Shown in pieces: positions 1-8,044 of a DNA stretch of 33,761 bases. The notes below the pieces were generated by a model, which made no database searches, was not told where the DNA came from, and worked only from the letters and a program-made list of their open reading frames with translations. Numbering within the stretch: the stretch's first letter is position 1; every line of letters starts with the position of its first letter. This DNA is from an uncultured Aureimonas sp. (GTDB lineage Bacteria > Pseudomonadota > Alphaproteobacteria > Rhizobiales > Rhizobiaceae). The stretch lies in assembly GCF_913775355.1 (NCBI RefSeq), contig NZ_CAJYIU010000044.1, positions 1 through 33,761 of the forward strand. Reading direction: 5' to 3'. The position numbers and the translations under genes were made by a program.

Positions 1-1330
1 CGACGCGCTTGCAGATCGCAAGCCCCAGACCGGTCCCGCCGAAGCGACGGCCGATCGAGCCGTCGACCTGGCTGAACGCCCGGAAAAGGAGGGGGCGGGA
101 CGCCTCGTCGATCCCGATCCCGCTGTCCGAGACCACGAAGCGGAGGCGGGGACTTCCGGGCGATCCGACATCCCTCAGGGAGACCCGGATCGACCCGTTC
201 TCGGTGAACTTCACGGCGTTGCTGAGAAGGTTCAGGAGGACGCGCCGCAGCCTCGTCGGGTCCCCGAGGAACCAGTCCGCCACGTCCGTCTCCAGGAAGG
301 CGATCGCATTGCCGCGCTCCCGGGCCCGACCCTCCATGATGCCGATGGCCTGCCGCGCGACGTCGGCCGGGTCGAAGGCGATGCTCTCCGGGGGCGCGTC
401 CCCGTGTTCGATCTTGGCATAGTCCAGGATCTCGTTGATCGTCTCGAGGAGGGCCGTGCCCGACGCGCCGATCGCCCTGACGCACCCCGCCTCCCTCTCT
501 TCCAGCCTCGACAGCGACAGGATCTCCGCCATCCCGAGGATCGCGTTCAGGGGCGTCCTGATCTCGTGGCCCATCACCGCCATGAACTCGGACTTCGCGC
601 GGTTGCCGGCCTCGGCGGCCTCGAAGGCGCTCGCGAGCTGGTCCGCCACGACCTGGATCTGGTCGTTGGCCGCCTTGGTCGCACGCAGCCGGCGGACGAG
701 GCTTGCTACCAGCAGCGCCGTCGACAGGGCGAGGGCGAGCACGATCCAGGCGGTGGCCTTCTGGAGACGCATGACCTCGGCGCGGGCGTCCGCCCGGGCG
801 GCGGACACCGCGCTGTTCGTCCTGGCCAGGAGGTCCTCGGCGACCGTGACAAGCTCGGCGACGCGTCCCTGCAACGCCACCGCATCCCTCGCATGGGCCG
901 ATGGTGCGCCGAGCGCGGCGATTGTCGGCTCCATGCCGCCGATCAGCTCCCGCAACCGCGCCCGGCCCGCCTCGATCTCCGGATCGCCCGTGAAGGACGC
1001 CCCGTACTTCGCGGTCTCGAGGATCGACAGGCGGGAGTAGAGGATGTCGTAACGCAGGACGAGCCCCTCGCGGGCGCTCCGGTCGTCGCCGGCGTCGCGG
1101 TCGCTCGTCTCGATCGCCTCCAACAGGGTCCGGGCCTCGCGTCCCATCTGGTAGACCGCCCAGAGAGCGTCCTCGCGGATGCCGTCCTCGAGGTCGGACT
1201 GCCTCATCCAGAGGTTCGCATAGGCCGCGCCGAGGAGGCCGAGGAGAAGAAGCGAGGTCGCGAGGAGCGCTCTGGTGGCGCGGGAGGACTCGCGGACCAT
1301 CTCCCGGCCCCTGTCGAGTTCCGGTGTCAT
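1..1330 (-). CDS. Membrane sensor histidine kinase, partial (C-terminus off left edge)
   Basis: The minus-strand frame is open from an ATG at 1330 to the window edge, giving about 443 residues. Two membrane segments are visible, at about residues 20-38 and 190-211, and they bracket a helical periplasmic region of about 150 residues. The dimerisation/phosphoacceptor domain has the H-box SEFMAVMGHEIRTPLN, with phosphoacceptor His about 255. The ATPase domain shows the N-box (LLNLLSNAVKFTENG), the G1 box (SDSGIGID) and the G2 region (GGTGLGLAICKRV). It autophosphorylates and signals from the inner membrane. A receiver domain may follow beyond the edge. Its ATG overlaps the stop of the upstream molybdopterin-domain gene by four bases (ATGA), so the two are probably translationally coupled and may form a sensory pair. 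The signal sensed is unknown. Confidence 0.93.
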   Translation of the reverse strand, partial: MTPELDRGREMVRESSRATRALLATSLLLLGLLGAAYANLWMRQSDLEDGIREDALWAVYQMGREARTLLEAIETSDRDAGDDRSAREGLVLRYDILYSRLSILETAKYGASFTGDPEIEAGRARLRELIGGMEPTIAALGAPSAHARDAVALQGRVAELVTVAEDLLARTNSAVSAARADARAEVMRLQKATAWIVLALALSTALLVASLVRRLRATKAANDQIQVVADQLASAFEAAEAGNRAKSEFMAVMGHEIRTPLNAILGMAEILSLSRLEEREAGCVRAIGASGTALLETINEILDYAKIEHGDAPPESIAFDPADVARQAIGIMEGRARERGNAIAFLETDVADWFLGDPTRLRRVLLNLLSNAVKFTENGSIRVSLRDVGSPGSPRLRFVVSDSGIGIDEASRPLLFRAFSQVDGSIGRRFGGTGLGLAICKRV

Positions 1331-1827
1331 GGCAGAACCTCGATCTCCCTGATCTGCCAGACCGAGCGGGAGAAGTACTTCTCGTTGTAGAGGTCGGCGG
1401 AACGGTCGAAGGGATAGACGAGGAAGAGCGGCCCCTTGTCCCTGACCGACATCGGCTTCCCGTCCATCCGGGTGGCGAGGATCGTGTCGAGCCCGGTCGC
1501 GTCAGCCGCCGGGATGTCGGCCGAGTAGTCGTTCAGTGCGGTCAGCCGGATCGTGCCGCCATGCGCGCCGACGGCCTCCAGCACGCTGCGCAGGAACGGG
1601 CCTTCGAAGGCGACCTTCCCCTCGGTCCACGGCGTCTCCATCGCGGCGGTCCGGCCCGGCATCGCCTCCAGCGACGTCATGTCGAACTTGGCCAAGGCGC
1701 CTTCGTTGGTGTTGGCGATCTCGCCGGACACGGTCAGCACCACGGGGCCGAGCGGCGGCGGAAGGTCGCCTGCGAGGACGTGACCGGACAGGAGGACGGG
1801 CACAAGGCAGCAGAGGATACGCCACAT
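1327..1827 (-). CDS. Periplasmic molybdopterin-dependent oxidoreductase-like protein
   Basis: This 166-residue protein begins with a signal peptide (MWRILCCLVPVLLSGHVLAG). The rest resembles the short bacterial proteins annotated as oxidoreductase molybdopterin-binding domain. Typical features are the VLTVSGEI start, the FDMTSLEAMP segment, TPWTEGKVAFEGP, LNDYSADIP and the RDKGPLFLVYPFD motif near the end. Such short proteins are often encoded beside sensor kinases, and it is doubtful whether they bind cofactor at all. Its stop overlaps the kinase start by four bases. I infer an accessory sensing role in the periplasm rather than an independent enzyme. The family call rests on motif memory. 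Confidence 0.85.
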   Translation of the reverse strand: MWRILCCLVPVLLSGHVLAGDLPPPLGPVVLTVSGEIANTNEGALAKFDMTSLEAMPGRTAAMETPWTEGKVAFEGPFLRSVLEAVGAHGGTIRLTALNDYSADIPAADATGLDTILATRMDGKPMSVRDKGPLFLVYPFDRSADLYNEKYFSRSVWQIREIEVLP

Positions 1828-2484
1828 CGTTCGATGGCTCGCTTCGGGGTTGGGACGGTCGGTGGAACGCCCCGATCTTACAACTCCCGGTCACTCCAAT
1901 CGCTAACGTGATCGATAAAGTCGTCGCGGTCGGGTCGGTGAAAACACGTAGGCCGACTCGGTCCGAGACGAGCCGTACGGGGTCCTCACGTTCTCTCGGC
2001 CTGGAGGCGGGCAAGGTGAAACGCCTCGGGGCAGTATCGGACTCGCCAAGGCGATCACCGGTCGGGGCGGACGGAACCGGAAGGGCGGGCCGATCGAGGG
2101 GAGCGCGTCCACGGCAGGCGACCTTGGACAAGAGGGCAGGGCCGAAGGACATCGATGCCCGGCATCCGCGAACCGGCTCTTCGCGGCGTCCCCGCGAGCA
2201 ATCGCCCTGCGACATGGTAGGTTGTGTCCTGAAAGCCGGGCAGGCAGTGCCGCTCCCAATGGAGTCTGGTCCGTTCTTTTGCTGCAACGGCCTTGCAATT
2301 CGAAGCATCTCCTCGCCGGACGTACGCACTTCTACTTAGAAACCTCAGATTGTGCATGATGTCCTCCAAATGGTATTTTGGTCTCGGGGTGCCGCGTCCG
2401 ACCCTCACCACGCGTCCGGGTCGACGATCGGGTGCCGGTCGGCAGGCGCATCCCGCATGCCAATCATCCGCGGAGCCAAGACAG
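1828..2484. other. Gene-poor stretch before the XRE regulator
   Basis: No convincing gene is seen in these 657 bases. A minus-strand frame starts at an ATG at 2357 behind a good GGAGG box (spacing 5) and runs 100 codons to 2055, but its Arg/Pro-rich translation resembles nothing I know and looks non-coding. A short inverted repeat, CCAAA-N6-TTTGG (2366-2381), lies about 105 bases upstream of the regulator start. It could be a binding site, but this is weak. Confidence 0.4.
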
Positions 2485-2832
2485 ATGGGAGAGAACTCAG
2501 TCAATGCGCATGTCGGGCGACGCCTCCGGCAAGCGAGGATCGCCCGAGGCATATCGCTCCAGGAACTGGCAAGGACCATCGACGTCAGCTACCAGCAGCT
2601 CTCGAAGTTCGAACGCGGCGAGAACCGTGTCAGCGCGTCCGCCCTGTTCAGGCTGTCGCGAGCATTGGACGTGGAACTGCGATTCTTCTTCGAGGGGCTG
2701 GAGCCGGAAGCGCCGTCCCCGTCGCCTCGCGCCGACGCCGACCTGCATCTCGTGATCGGGCGCGTCGACAATCCGGCCGTCAGGGCGCGACTGGTGGATC
2801 TGGTGAGGACGCTCGAGGTCACCCGTTTCTAG
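2485..2832 (+). CDS. XRE-family helix-turn-helix regulator
   Basis: This is a small DNA-binding regulator of 115 residues. The HTH_3 fold spans about residues 10-65 (RRLRQARIARGISLQELA, then DVSYQQLSKFERGENRVSA, then LFRLSRALDVELRFFFEG). A proline-rich linker follows (PEAPSPSP), then a short C-terminal helix region. The frame is open upstream to 2293, but I choose the ATG at 2485 because it starts just before the conserved domain and follows a CGGAG box at 2471-2475. There is no cupin or peptidase domain, so ligand control is not evident. This type is common in alphaproteobacteria as a solitary chromosomal or prophage-like regulator. Its targets are unknown. Confidence 0.85.
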   Translation: MGENSVNAHVGRRLRQARIARGISLQELARTIDVSYQQLSKFERGENRVSASALFRLSRALDVELRFFFEGLEPEAPSPSPRADADLHLVIGRVDNPAVRARLVDLVRTLEVTRF

Positions 2833-3078
2833 GCCGAGTTGCCCGCCGCCTTTGCTCGCAAACCGTCGATCGGTCGCCTGCGGGCCGCGCGTGCGCCATC
2901 GTGATGCGGGCAACCGCGTACCGAGCGGTCGGGCGCGCAGCTGTGGTAACCGCCCCATGGGGCGCCGATTGCCCGCATTCGGCGCGACGGCTCTCGCGGC
3001 CGGACCCTCGCTGGACGGAAATCTGCTCCGAAGGCGTGCCCGAGCCGGACCGGTTCGAGGACACCGCATCCGGGTGTC

Positions 3079-3348
3079 AAACGGTCCGCGAAACTGAGTC
3101 CTGATCGGCGTCCAGACGACCCCCGAGGTGTGGGGGTACAGACGCGGTTGTAATCGCAGCGGCGCCGCAGGCGGAGCGGAGGTCGGAACCGCGGGCGGAT
3201 GGTCTCGAAGGGGCCAGCGGCGGTTCCTGGAGTCCCAGCTCTCGTTGCCGGTCTAAACGATGTCGCAGTGGTGCGTGAGGCGCTCGAGAAGCGCGGTGGT
3301 CATCCTGGCATCGCCGAAGACTGAGGCCGTTCGTCAAAGGCCTGGTTC
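3079..3348 (-). pseudogene. Decayed IS21-family istB 3' end and element terminus
   Basis: On the minus strand, frames around 3348-3225 read NQAFDERP, then after a one-base frame change SVFGDARMTTALLERLTHHC, then DIV, a TAG stop (3255-3253), then TGNESW. This is the conserved C-terminus of IS21 helper ATPases (IstB), where the stop replaces the usual Glu of the VETGN motif. Downstream sequence containing GGACGCCGATCAGG (about 3100-3113) resembles the repeats at one end of these elements. No istA or complete IstB is present, so this is a relic. It ends only two bases from the stop of the GntR gene and marks the left border of the catabolic island. The family call is from motif recognition. Confidence 0.8.
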
Positions 3349-3350
3349 GT

Positions 3351-4058
3351 TCAGCCTTGCTGCTGAGCCAGGATCGCGAGCGCGATCCGCGAGGCGTTGG
3401 CGACGTGGGTCGCGGCGGCTTCCGTGGCCCTCGCGCGGTCGCCGTCACGGATCGAAGACACGATCCTGGCCATCTGCGCGGGGCCCTCCACGCCGCGACG
3501 CTCGGTCTTGATCGTCATCGACCGCAGGTGATTGATGCGCGTGGTCAGCGAGGTCACGATGTTCCAGGCGACGTCGCATTCGGCCTCCGCGAAAAGGACG
3601 CGGTAGAACTCCGTGGTTTCGGCAAGCACGAGACGCCCGTCGCCTTGCGCGTAGGCCGATCGGATCCGCGCGAGCACATCCTCCAGCTTCTCGGCGGCGG
3701 CCGCCCCCCTGTGCTCGGCGCAGATTCCCGCGGCGAGCCCTTCCAGGGCACCGCGGATCTCGTAGATCTGGCGGGCGTCGTCCAGCGTCGTTTCGGCCAC
3801 GATTGGTCCGCGCTGGGGCACGTTGGCGACCAAGCCCTCGGACTCCAGATGCCGCAGCACCTCCCGCACGATCGTGCGGCTGACGCCGAGCTGCTCGCAC
3901 AGATCGCGCTCGACCAAGCGGTCGCCGGGCTTGAAGTAGCGCTCGATGATCGATTCGCGCATCTTCTCGAGCGTCAGTTCGCGCAACGTCCGCTGGGGCC
4001 GCTCGACGCGCATGCTGGGCGCGTTGGGGGAAGACCCTTCAGAGATTGCCGCCGTCAT
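3351..4058 (-). CDS. GntR-family (FCD) transcriptional regulator
   Basis: This 235-residue regulator has an N-terminal winged helix-turn-helix at about residues 20-85 (TLEKMRESIIERYFKPGDRL, ERDLCEQLGVSRTIVREVLR, LESEGLVANVPQRGPIV). An all-helical FCD ligand domain follows (YEIRGALEGLAAGI and later helices). FCD regulators normally repress catabolic operons and are released by the substrate or an early intermediate. The ATG at 4058 is preferred; an in-frame ATG at 4079 is possible. It is the last gene of the ten-gene operon, 38 bases after the ATPase gene, so it would be co-expressed with the pathway it controls. The inverted repeats at 12900-12918 are the best operator candidate. The IS21 relic begins directly after its stop codon. 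Confidence 0.92.
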   Translation of the reverse strand: MTAAISEGSSPNAPSMRVERPQRTLRELTLEKMRESIIERYFKPGDRLVERDLCEQLGVSRTIVREVLRHLESEGLVANVPQRGPIVAETTLDDARQIYEIRGALEGLAAGICAEHRGAAAAEKLEDVLARIRSAYAQGDGRLVLAETTEFYRVLFAEAECDVAWNIVTSLTTRINHLRSMTIKTERRGVEGPAQMARIVSSIRDGDRARATEAAATHVANASRIALAILAQQQG

Positions 4059-4096
4059 CCGTGCCCCGCTCGCTGCCATTCGTCGTCCCGAACCTA

Positions 4097-5179
4097 TCAG
4101 CAAAAGACATGCGTGGCGCGGGGATCGAAGCCCAGCCACACGGTGTCGCCGCGCGACAGGCCCTCGATCGCCGCATGGCCGAAGGGAAGGCGGACGGCGA
4201 CCGGCTCGCCCCATCCGGTGGTCGCCGCGACATGCACGTTCGAGCCGAGGAAGGTGAGATCGCCGACGCGGACGGGCAGGGTCTTGCCGTCGCCCGGCTC
4301 CCGGCGATGGAGGTTGATGCGCTCGGGGCGGAGGAGGAGCGAGCCTGCGTCCCGCCGGCCGTCGCCGCCATGCACGGGAACCCCGGAGACCACGAGATCG
4401 GGCCCGAGCCGAACGTCGGCGTGGCGCCCGTCGGATGACAGGACCGAGCAGGAGAGGAAGTCGCTGTCGCCGATGAACTCCGCCACGAAGCGGGTTGCGG
4501 GGTTCGCGTAAAGCTCCGGCCCCGTGCCGACCTGATCGATCACGCCCTTGGAGAAGACGGCGATGCGGTCGGACATGCGCAGCGCCTCCTCCTGGTCGTG
4601 GGTGACGTAGAGGATCGTCACCTCCGTTTCCTGGTGAATGCGCCGGATCTCGACCTGGATCTCCTCGCGCAGCTTCTTGTCGAGCGCCGATAGCGGCTCG
4701 TCCATGAGAAGCACCGGCGGATCGTAGGCCAGCGCCCGGGCGAGTGCCACGCGCTGCTGCTGGCCGCCCGACATGTCGGCGGGCTTGCGATCCTCGAAGC
4801 CTTCGAGGCGCACGAGCTTCAGCATCGCCTTGACCTTGGCGTCGATCTCGGCGCGCCCTTTCCGCCGGACCTTCAAGGGAAAGCCGATGTTCTCGGCGAC
4901 CGTCAGGTGCGGGAACAGCGTGTAGCGCTGGAACACCATGCCGATCTGGCGCAGGTGGGACGGCGTCGAGAGGAGCGACCGGCCCTCGAGCAGGATGTCG
5001 CCGGCCGTCGGGTCCTGAAACCCGGCGAGGATGTAGAGCGTCGTCGACTTGCCCGAGCCGGACGGCCCGAGGAAGGTCATGAACTCGCCGCGCCGGACCT
5101 CGAGGTTGACGTCCTGCACGGCGGTTACGGAGCCGTAATCCTTGCGGATGCCGCGGATGTGGAGGTAGGGCGCGCTCAC
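4097..5179 (-). CDS. ABC transporter ATP-binding protein, polyamine/POPT type
   Basis: This 360-residue protein energises uptake through the two permeases encoded just upstream. The nucleotide-binding domain shows Walker A GPSGSGKST (38-46), the Q-loop MVFQRYTLFPHL, the signature MSGGQQQRVALARALA, Walker B VLLMDEPLSALD and the H-loop YVTHDQEEA. A C-terminal TOBE-like regulatory domain occupies about residues 240-360, which matches PotA/UgpC-type lengths. The start codon is GTG at 5179, which overlaps the permease stop by four bases (GTGA). The PotA-like signature suggests polyamines, GABA-like compounds or other small amines, but the substrate is not determined. Confidence 0.96.
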   Translation of the reverse strand: MSAPYLHIRGIRKDYGSVTAVQDVNLEVRRGEFMTFLGPSGSGKSTTLYILAGFQDPTAGDILLEGRSLLSTPSHLRQIGMVFQRYTLFPHLTVAENIGFPLKVRRKGRAEIDAKVKAMLKLVRLEGFEDRKPADMSGGQQQRVALARALAYDPPVLLMDEPLSALDKKLREEIQVEIRRIHQETEVTILYVTHDQEEALRMSDRIAVFSKGVIDQVGTGPELYANPATRFVAEFIGDSDFLSCSVLSSDGRHADVRLGPDLVVSGVPVHGGDGRRDAGSLLLRPERINLHRREPGDGKTLPVRVGDLTFLGSNVHVAATTGWGEPVAVRLPFGHAAIEGLSRGDTVWLGFDPRATHVFC

Positions 5180-5976
5180 GACTTGAATCCTTTCCGGACG
5201 AGGGCGACGAGCAGCATCAGGGCGATCGTCAGGAGGACGAGGAGGGTGGAGGCGCTAGCGATGACGGGCGTCAGGTCCTGGCGCAGCGTCGTCCAGATGC
5301 GCACGGGCAGGGTCTGGAGCGTCGGGCTCGCCATGAAGATCGCCAGCACCACCTCGTCCCACGAGGTGAGGAAGGAGAAGATCGCCGCCGAGAACAGGCC
5401 GTGGCCGATGGCCGGCAGCGTAATGCGGACCTTCGCCTCGAGCGGGCTCGCGCCGCAGAGCACCGCCGCGTCCTCGATCGACTTGTCGAACCCTTCCAGG
5501 GCGTTGGTGATGGCGAGGATCGAGAAGGGCAGGGCGACCACGAGATGGGCCAGCACGAAGCCCGTCACCGTGCCGTTGAGCCCGAGCCGCAGGAAGAAGG
5601 CATAGAGCGCGACCGCCAGCACGACAACGGGCAGGATCATCGGCGTCAGGAAGAAGGCCTTCAGCGTCTCCCGGCCGCGGAACCGCCCGCGCACCAGCGC
5701 GAAGGAGGCGCAGAGCCCGATGGCGACGGACAGAACGGTGACGACGGCCGCGATCCGGAAGCTCGTCCACGCGGATTCCAGCCAGCGCGGATCGGCGAAG
5801 AACTCGCGGTACCACTTCAGCGTCCAGGACGGGGGCGGGAAGATCAGCCACTGCGAGGAGCCGAAGGACAGGGCGGCGATGAAGAGGATCGGCAGGAGCA
5901 GGAAGGCCGTGGTCAGGCCGGTGATGCCGAGCAGCACCCACTTCCACCAGCCGAGGCGCGAGAAGTTCAAGAGCAT
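5176..5976 (-). CDS. ABC transporter permease, PotC-like
   Basis: This 266-residue inner-membrane permease has about six hydrophobic segments, the first at residues 12-34. The cytoplasmic coupling loop near residue 175 reads EDAAVLCGASPLEAKVRITLP, an EAA-type motif that docks on the ATPase. It forms the heterodimeric channel with the adjacent permease. A longer upstream frame exists, but it overlaps the first permease out of frame, so the ATG at 5976, two bases after the previous stop, is the real start. Gene order binding protein, PotB-like, PotC-like, PotA-like is a complete importer. Confidence 0.95.
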   Translation of the reverse strand: MLLNFSRLGWWKWVLLGITGLTTAFLLLPILFIAALSFGSSQWLIFPPPSWTLKWYREFFADPRWLESAWTSFRIAAVVTVLSVAIGLCASFALVRGRFRGRETLKAFFLTPMILPVVVLAVALYAFFLRLGLNGTVTGFVLAHLVVALPFSILAITNALEGFDKSIEDAAVLCGASPLEAKVRITLPAIGHGLFSAAIFSFLTSWDEVVLAIFMASPTLQTLPVRIWTTLRQDLTPVIASASTLLVLLTIALMLLVALVRKGFKS

Positions 5977-5978
5977 GG

Positions 5979-6854
5979 TCAGCGCCCCGCCATCTCGGAG
6001 GTTCCAAACAGCTTGAGCTGCATGGCGTAGAGCGCGAGCGTCGCGACCAGGAGCACGAAGGCCGCGGCCCCGCCCATCCCCCAGTTGACGAGGCTTTGCA
6101 CGAACTGCGCGATGAGCTCGGCCAGCATCATGTTGCTGGTGCCCCCGAGAAGCGCAGGCGTCACGAAGTAGCCGAGAGACATCACGAACACCATGAGGGC
6201 GCCGGCGGCCATGCCGGGGGCTGCGAGCGGCAGGAGGATGCCGCGCAGGCACTGCCAGCGGGTGGCCCCGCAGAGCGCCGCCGCCTGGAGGATCGACGGG
6301 TCGATGCGCCGGATCACGCCGTAGAGCGGCAGGATGATGAAGGGCAGCATGATGTAGACCATGCCGATCGTGACGCCGACGAGGTTGTTGACCAGCGTCA
6401 GGGGAGCGTCGATCAGGCCGAGGTTCATCAGCGTCTTGTTGACGATGCCCGTGCGCTGGAGAAGCACCATCCAGGCGTAGGTGCGGGCGAGGAGGTTCGT
6501 CCACATCGACAGGAGCAGGATCGCGAAGACGATGCGCGCCCAGTGCGCCGGCATGATCGCAAGCGTCCACGCGACGGGAAATCCGACGAGGAGCGAGATC
6601 AGCGTGACGAGACCGGACACGAGGAACGTGTTGAGGAAGACGCGCAGGTAAGTCGACGACCCGAGGAGTTGAGCATAATTGCCGAGCCCCGGCGCCGGCT
6701 CCGTCACGCTGCGCAGGAGCAGCGAGACCACGGGGACGACGAAGAACAGCGCCAGGAGAAGCAGGGCGGGGACCGCCGGGCCGAGGCCGGCCGGCAGCCA
6801 CCGATGCGTCGGTCGCCGCAGCGCGAGCGCGGCCTCGTTCGATGCGTGCGTCAT
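5979..6854 (-). CDS. ABC transporter permease, PotB-like
   Basis: This 291-residue membrane protein has a basic N-terminus, a first transmembrane helix at about 27-48 and five or more later helices. The EAA loop reads LQAAALCGATRWQCLRGILLP. It is the partner of the PotC-like permease, and both belong to the binding-protein-dependent inner-membrane component family. The gene begins 112 bases after the binding-protein gene, across a strong stem-loop. That arrangement normally keeps permease expression below that of the binding protein. Confidence 0.95.
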   Translation of the reverse strand: MTHASNEAALALRRPTHRWLPAGLGPAVPALLLLALFFVVPVVSLLLRSVTEPAPGLGNYAQLLGSSTYLRVFLNTFLVSGLVTLISLLVGFPVAWTLAIMPAHWARIVFAILLLSMWTNLLARTYAWMVLLQRTGIVNKTLMNLGLIDAPLTLVNNLVGVTIGMVYIMLPFIILPLYGVIRRIDPSILQAAALCGATRWQCLRGILLPLAAPGMAAGALMVFVMSLGYFVTPALLGGTSNMMLAELIAQFVQSLVNWGMGGAAAFVLLVATLALYAMQLKLFGTSEMAGR

Positions 6855-6922
6855 GGGTTCACCATCCTGTCGGAGGAGCGCGGCCCGAGGGGCCCGTACC
6901 GCGGCCGTCCTCGGGGTCGGTC

Positions 6923-6957
6923 GGGGCGGTGTCGGAGTCGAGCTCCGCCACCGCCCC
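6923..6957 (-). terminator. Intercistronic stem-loop between binding protein and permease
   Basis: GGGGCGGTG pairs with CACCGCCCC, and inside these CGGAG pairs with CTCCG around a five-base loop, with one T/C mismatch in a stem of about 15 positions. It lies 10 bases after the binding-protein stop (minus strand) and before the permease start. No U-run follows, so it is more likely an mRNA-stabilising or partial-termination element than a full terminator. Confidence 0.7.
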
Positions 6958-6966
6958 GCCGCCGCC

Positions 6967-7974
6967 TTACTGGGCCTGCCAGGCGTACCAGCGCGTGCCG
7001 ATCTCGTCCCGGTGCTCCGCCCAGTAGTTCATGTCGGCGTTGACCTGGGCGGCCTTCTGCTGATCGGGAAGCGTCTTGGCGATGGTCGGGTCCATCAGCG
7101 CCGCCGAGTCGAGGTTGGTCGGGGCGTAGCCGGTGGCGGCCGCCATGTCGGCCTGGGCCTGGGGCGAGCTTGCGAGCGCGATGAACTTCATCGCCGCCGC
7201 CTTGTTCTTGGCGCCCTTCGGCACGACGAGGGAGTCGGCCGCCGTGATGTTGTTGTCCCACGAGGTCTCGACCGTGATCCCGTCGGCGGCGAGCGCGGTG
7301 AGGCGGCCGTTCCAGAAGGAGCCGATGGGCGCCTCGGCGGAGGCGAGGAGCTGCTGCGACTGCGCGCCGCCCGACCACCAGATGATGTCGGACTTGATCG
7401 TGTCGAGCTTCTTGAAGGCGCGGTCGAGGTCGAGCGGGTAGAGCTTGTCGGCAGGAACGCCGTCGGCGAGCAGCGCCGCCTCAATCACGCCGGGCGCCGA
7501 CCATTTGTAGAAGGTCCGCTTGCCGGGGAACTTGGCCGTGTCGAAGAGGTCGGCCCAGGTCTTGGGACAGGCGGACACCGCGTCGGCGTTGCAGCCGATC
7601 ACGAAGGAATAATAGAACGAGCCGACGGAATGGTCGGTCACGAAGCGCGGGTCGAGCTTGGTCTTGTCGATCACCGTGAAGTCGAGAGGTTCCAGAAGCC
7701 CCTGCTTGCCGGCCTGGACGGCGTAGTCGCCCTCGACGTCGACGGCATCCCAAGTGACCCCGTTCGCCTCGACCATGGCCTTCAGCTTGCCGTAGTCGGT
7801 CGGGCCATCCATCAGGACGTTGGTGCCCGTCTCGGCGGTGAACTTGTCGGCCCAGGCCGCCTTCTGGGCGTCCTGCGTGGTGCCGCCCCAGCTCGTGAAC
7901 ACCATGTCCTCGGCTCGGGCGATGCCGGAGAGCGCGAGGGTTGCCCCCAGTGCCGCGATGATGGTCGTCTTCAT
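6967..7974 (-). CDS. Periplasmic solute-binding protein, PotD/PotF type
   Basis: This 335-residue exported protein has a signal peptide (MKTTIIAALGATLALSGIARA). The mature region opens with EDMVFTSWGGTTQDAQKAAW, the usual start of extracellular solute-binding proteins of the spermidine/putrescine-like group. It captures the substrate in the periplasm and hands it to the permease pair encoded next. A GGGAGG box with 8-base spacing supports the ATG at 7974. The ligand cannot be read from sequence. The neighbouring monooxygenase and dehydrogenases argue for an organic amine or N-containing compound. Confidence 0.95.
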   Translation of the reverse strand: MKTTIIAALGATLALSGIARAEDMVFTSWGGTTQDAQKAAWADKFTAETGTNVLMDGPTDYGKLKAMVEANGVTWDAVDVEGDYAVQAGKQGLLEPLDFTVIDKTKLDPRFVTDHSVGSFYYSFVIGCNADAVSACPKTWADLFDTAKFPGKRTFYKWSAPGVIEAALLADGVPADKLYPLDLDRAFKKLDTIKSDIIWWSGGAQSQQLLASAEAPIGSFWNGRLTALAADGITVETSWDNNITAADSLVVPKGAKNKAAAMKFIALASSPQAQADMAAATGYAPTNLDSAALMDPTIAKTLPDQQKAAQVNADMNYWAEHRDEIGTRWYAWQAQ

Positions 7975-8044
7975 GCTCGTTTCCTCCCGAATGGTTGCGT
8001 TGCAGGTCGTCGTTGCGGCGCCGGCCTCCCGCCGGTCGCCATGG

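Noticed and set aside
2055-2357. 100-codon minus-strand frame with a good GGAGG box
   Set aside because: The Arg/Pro-rich translation has no family resemblance; I kept only a note in the intergenic entry.
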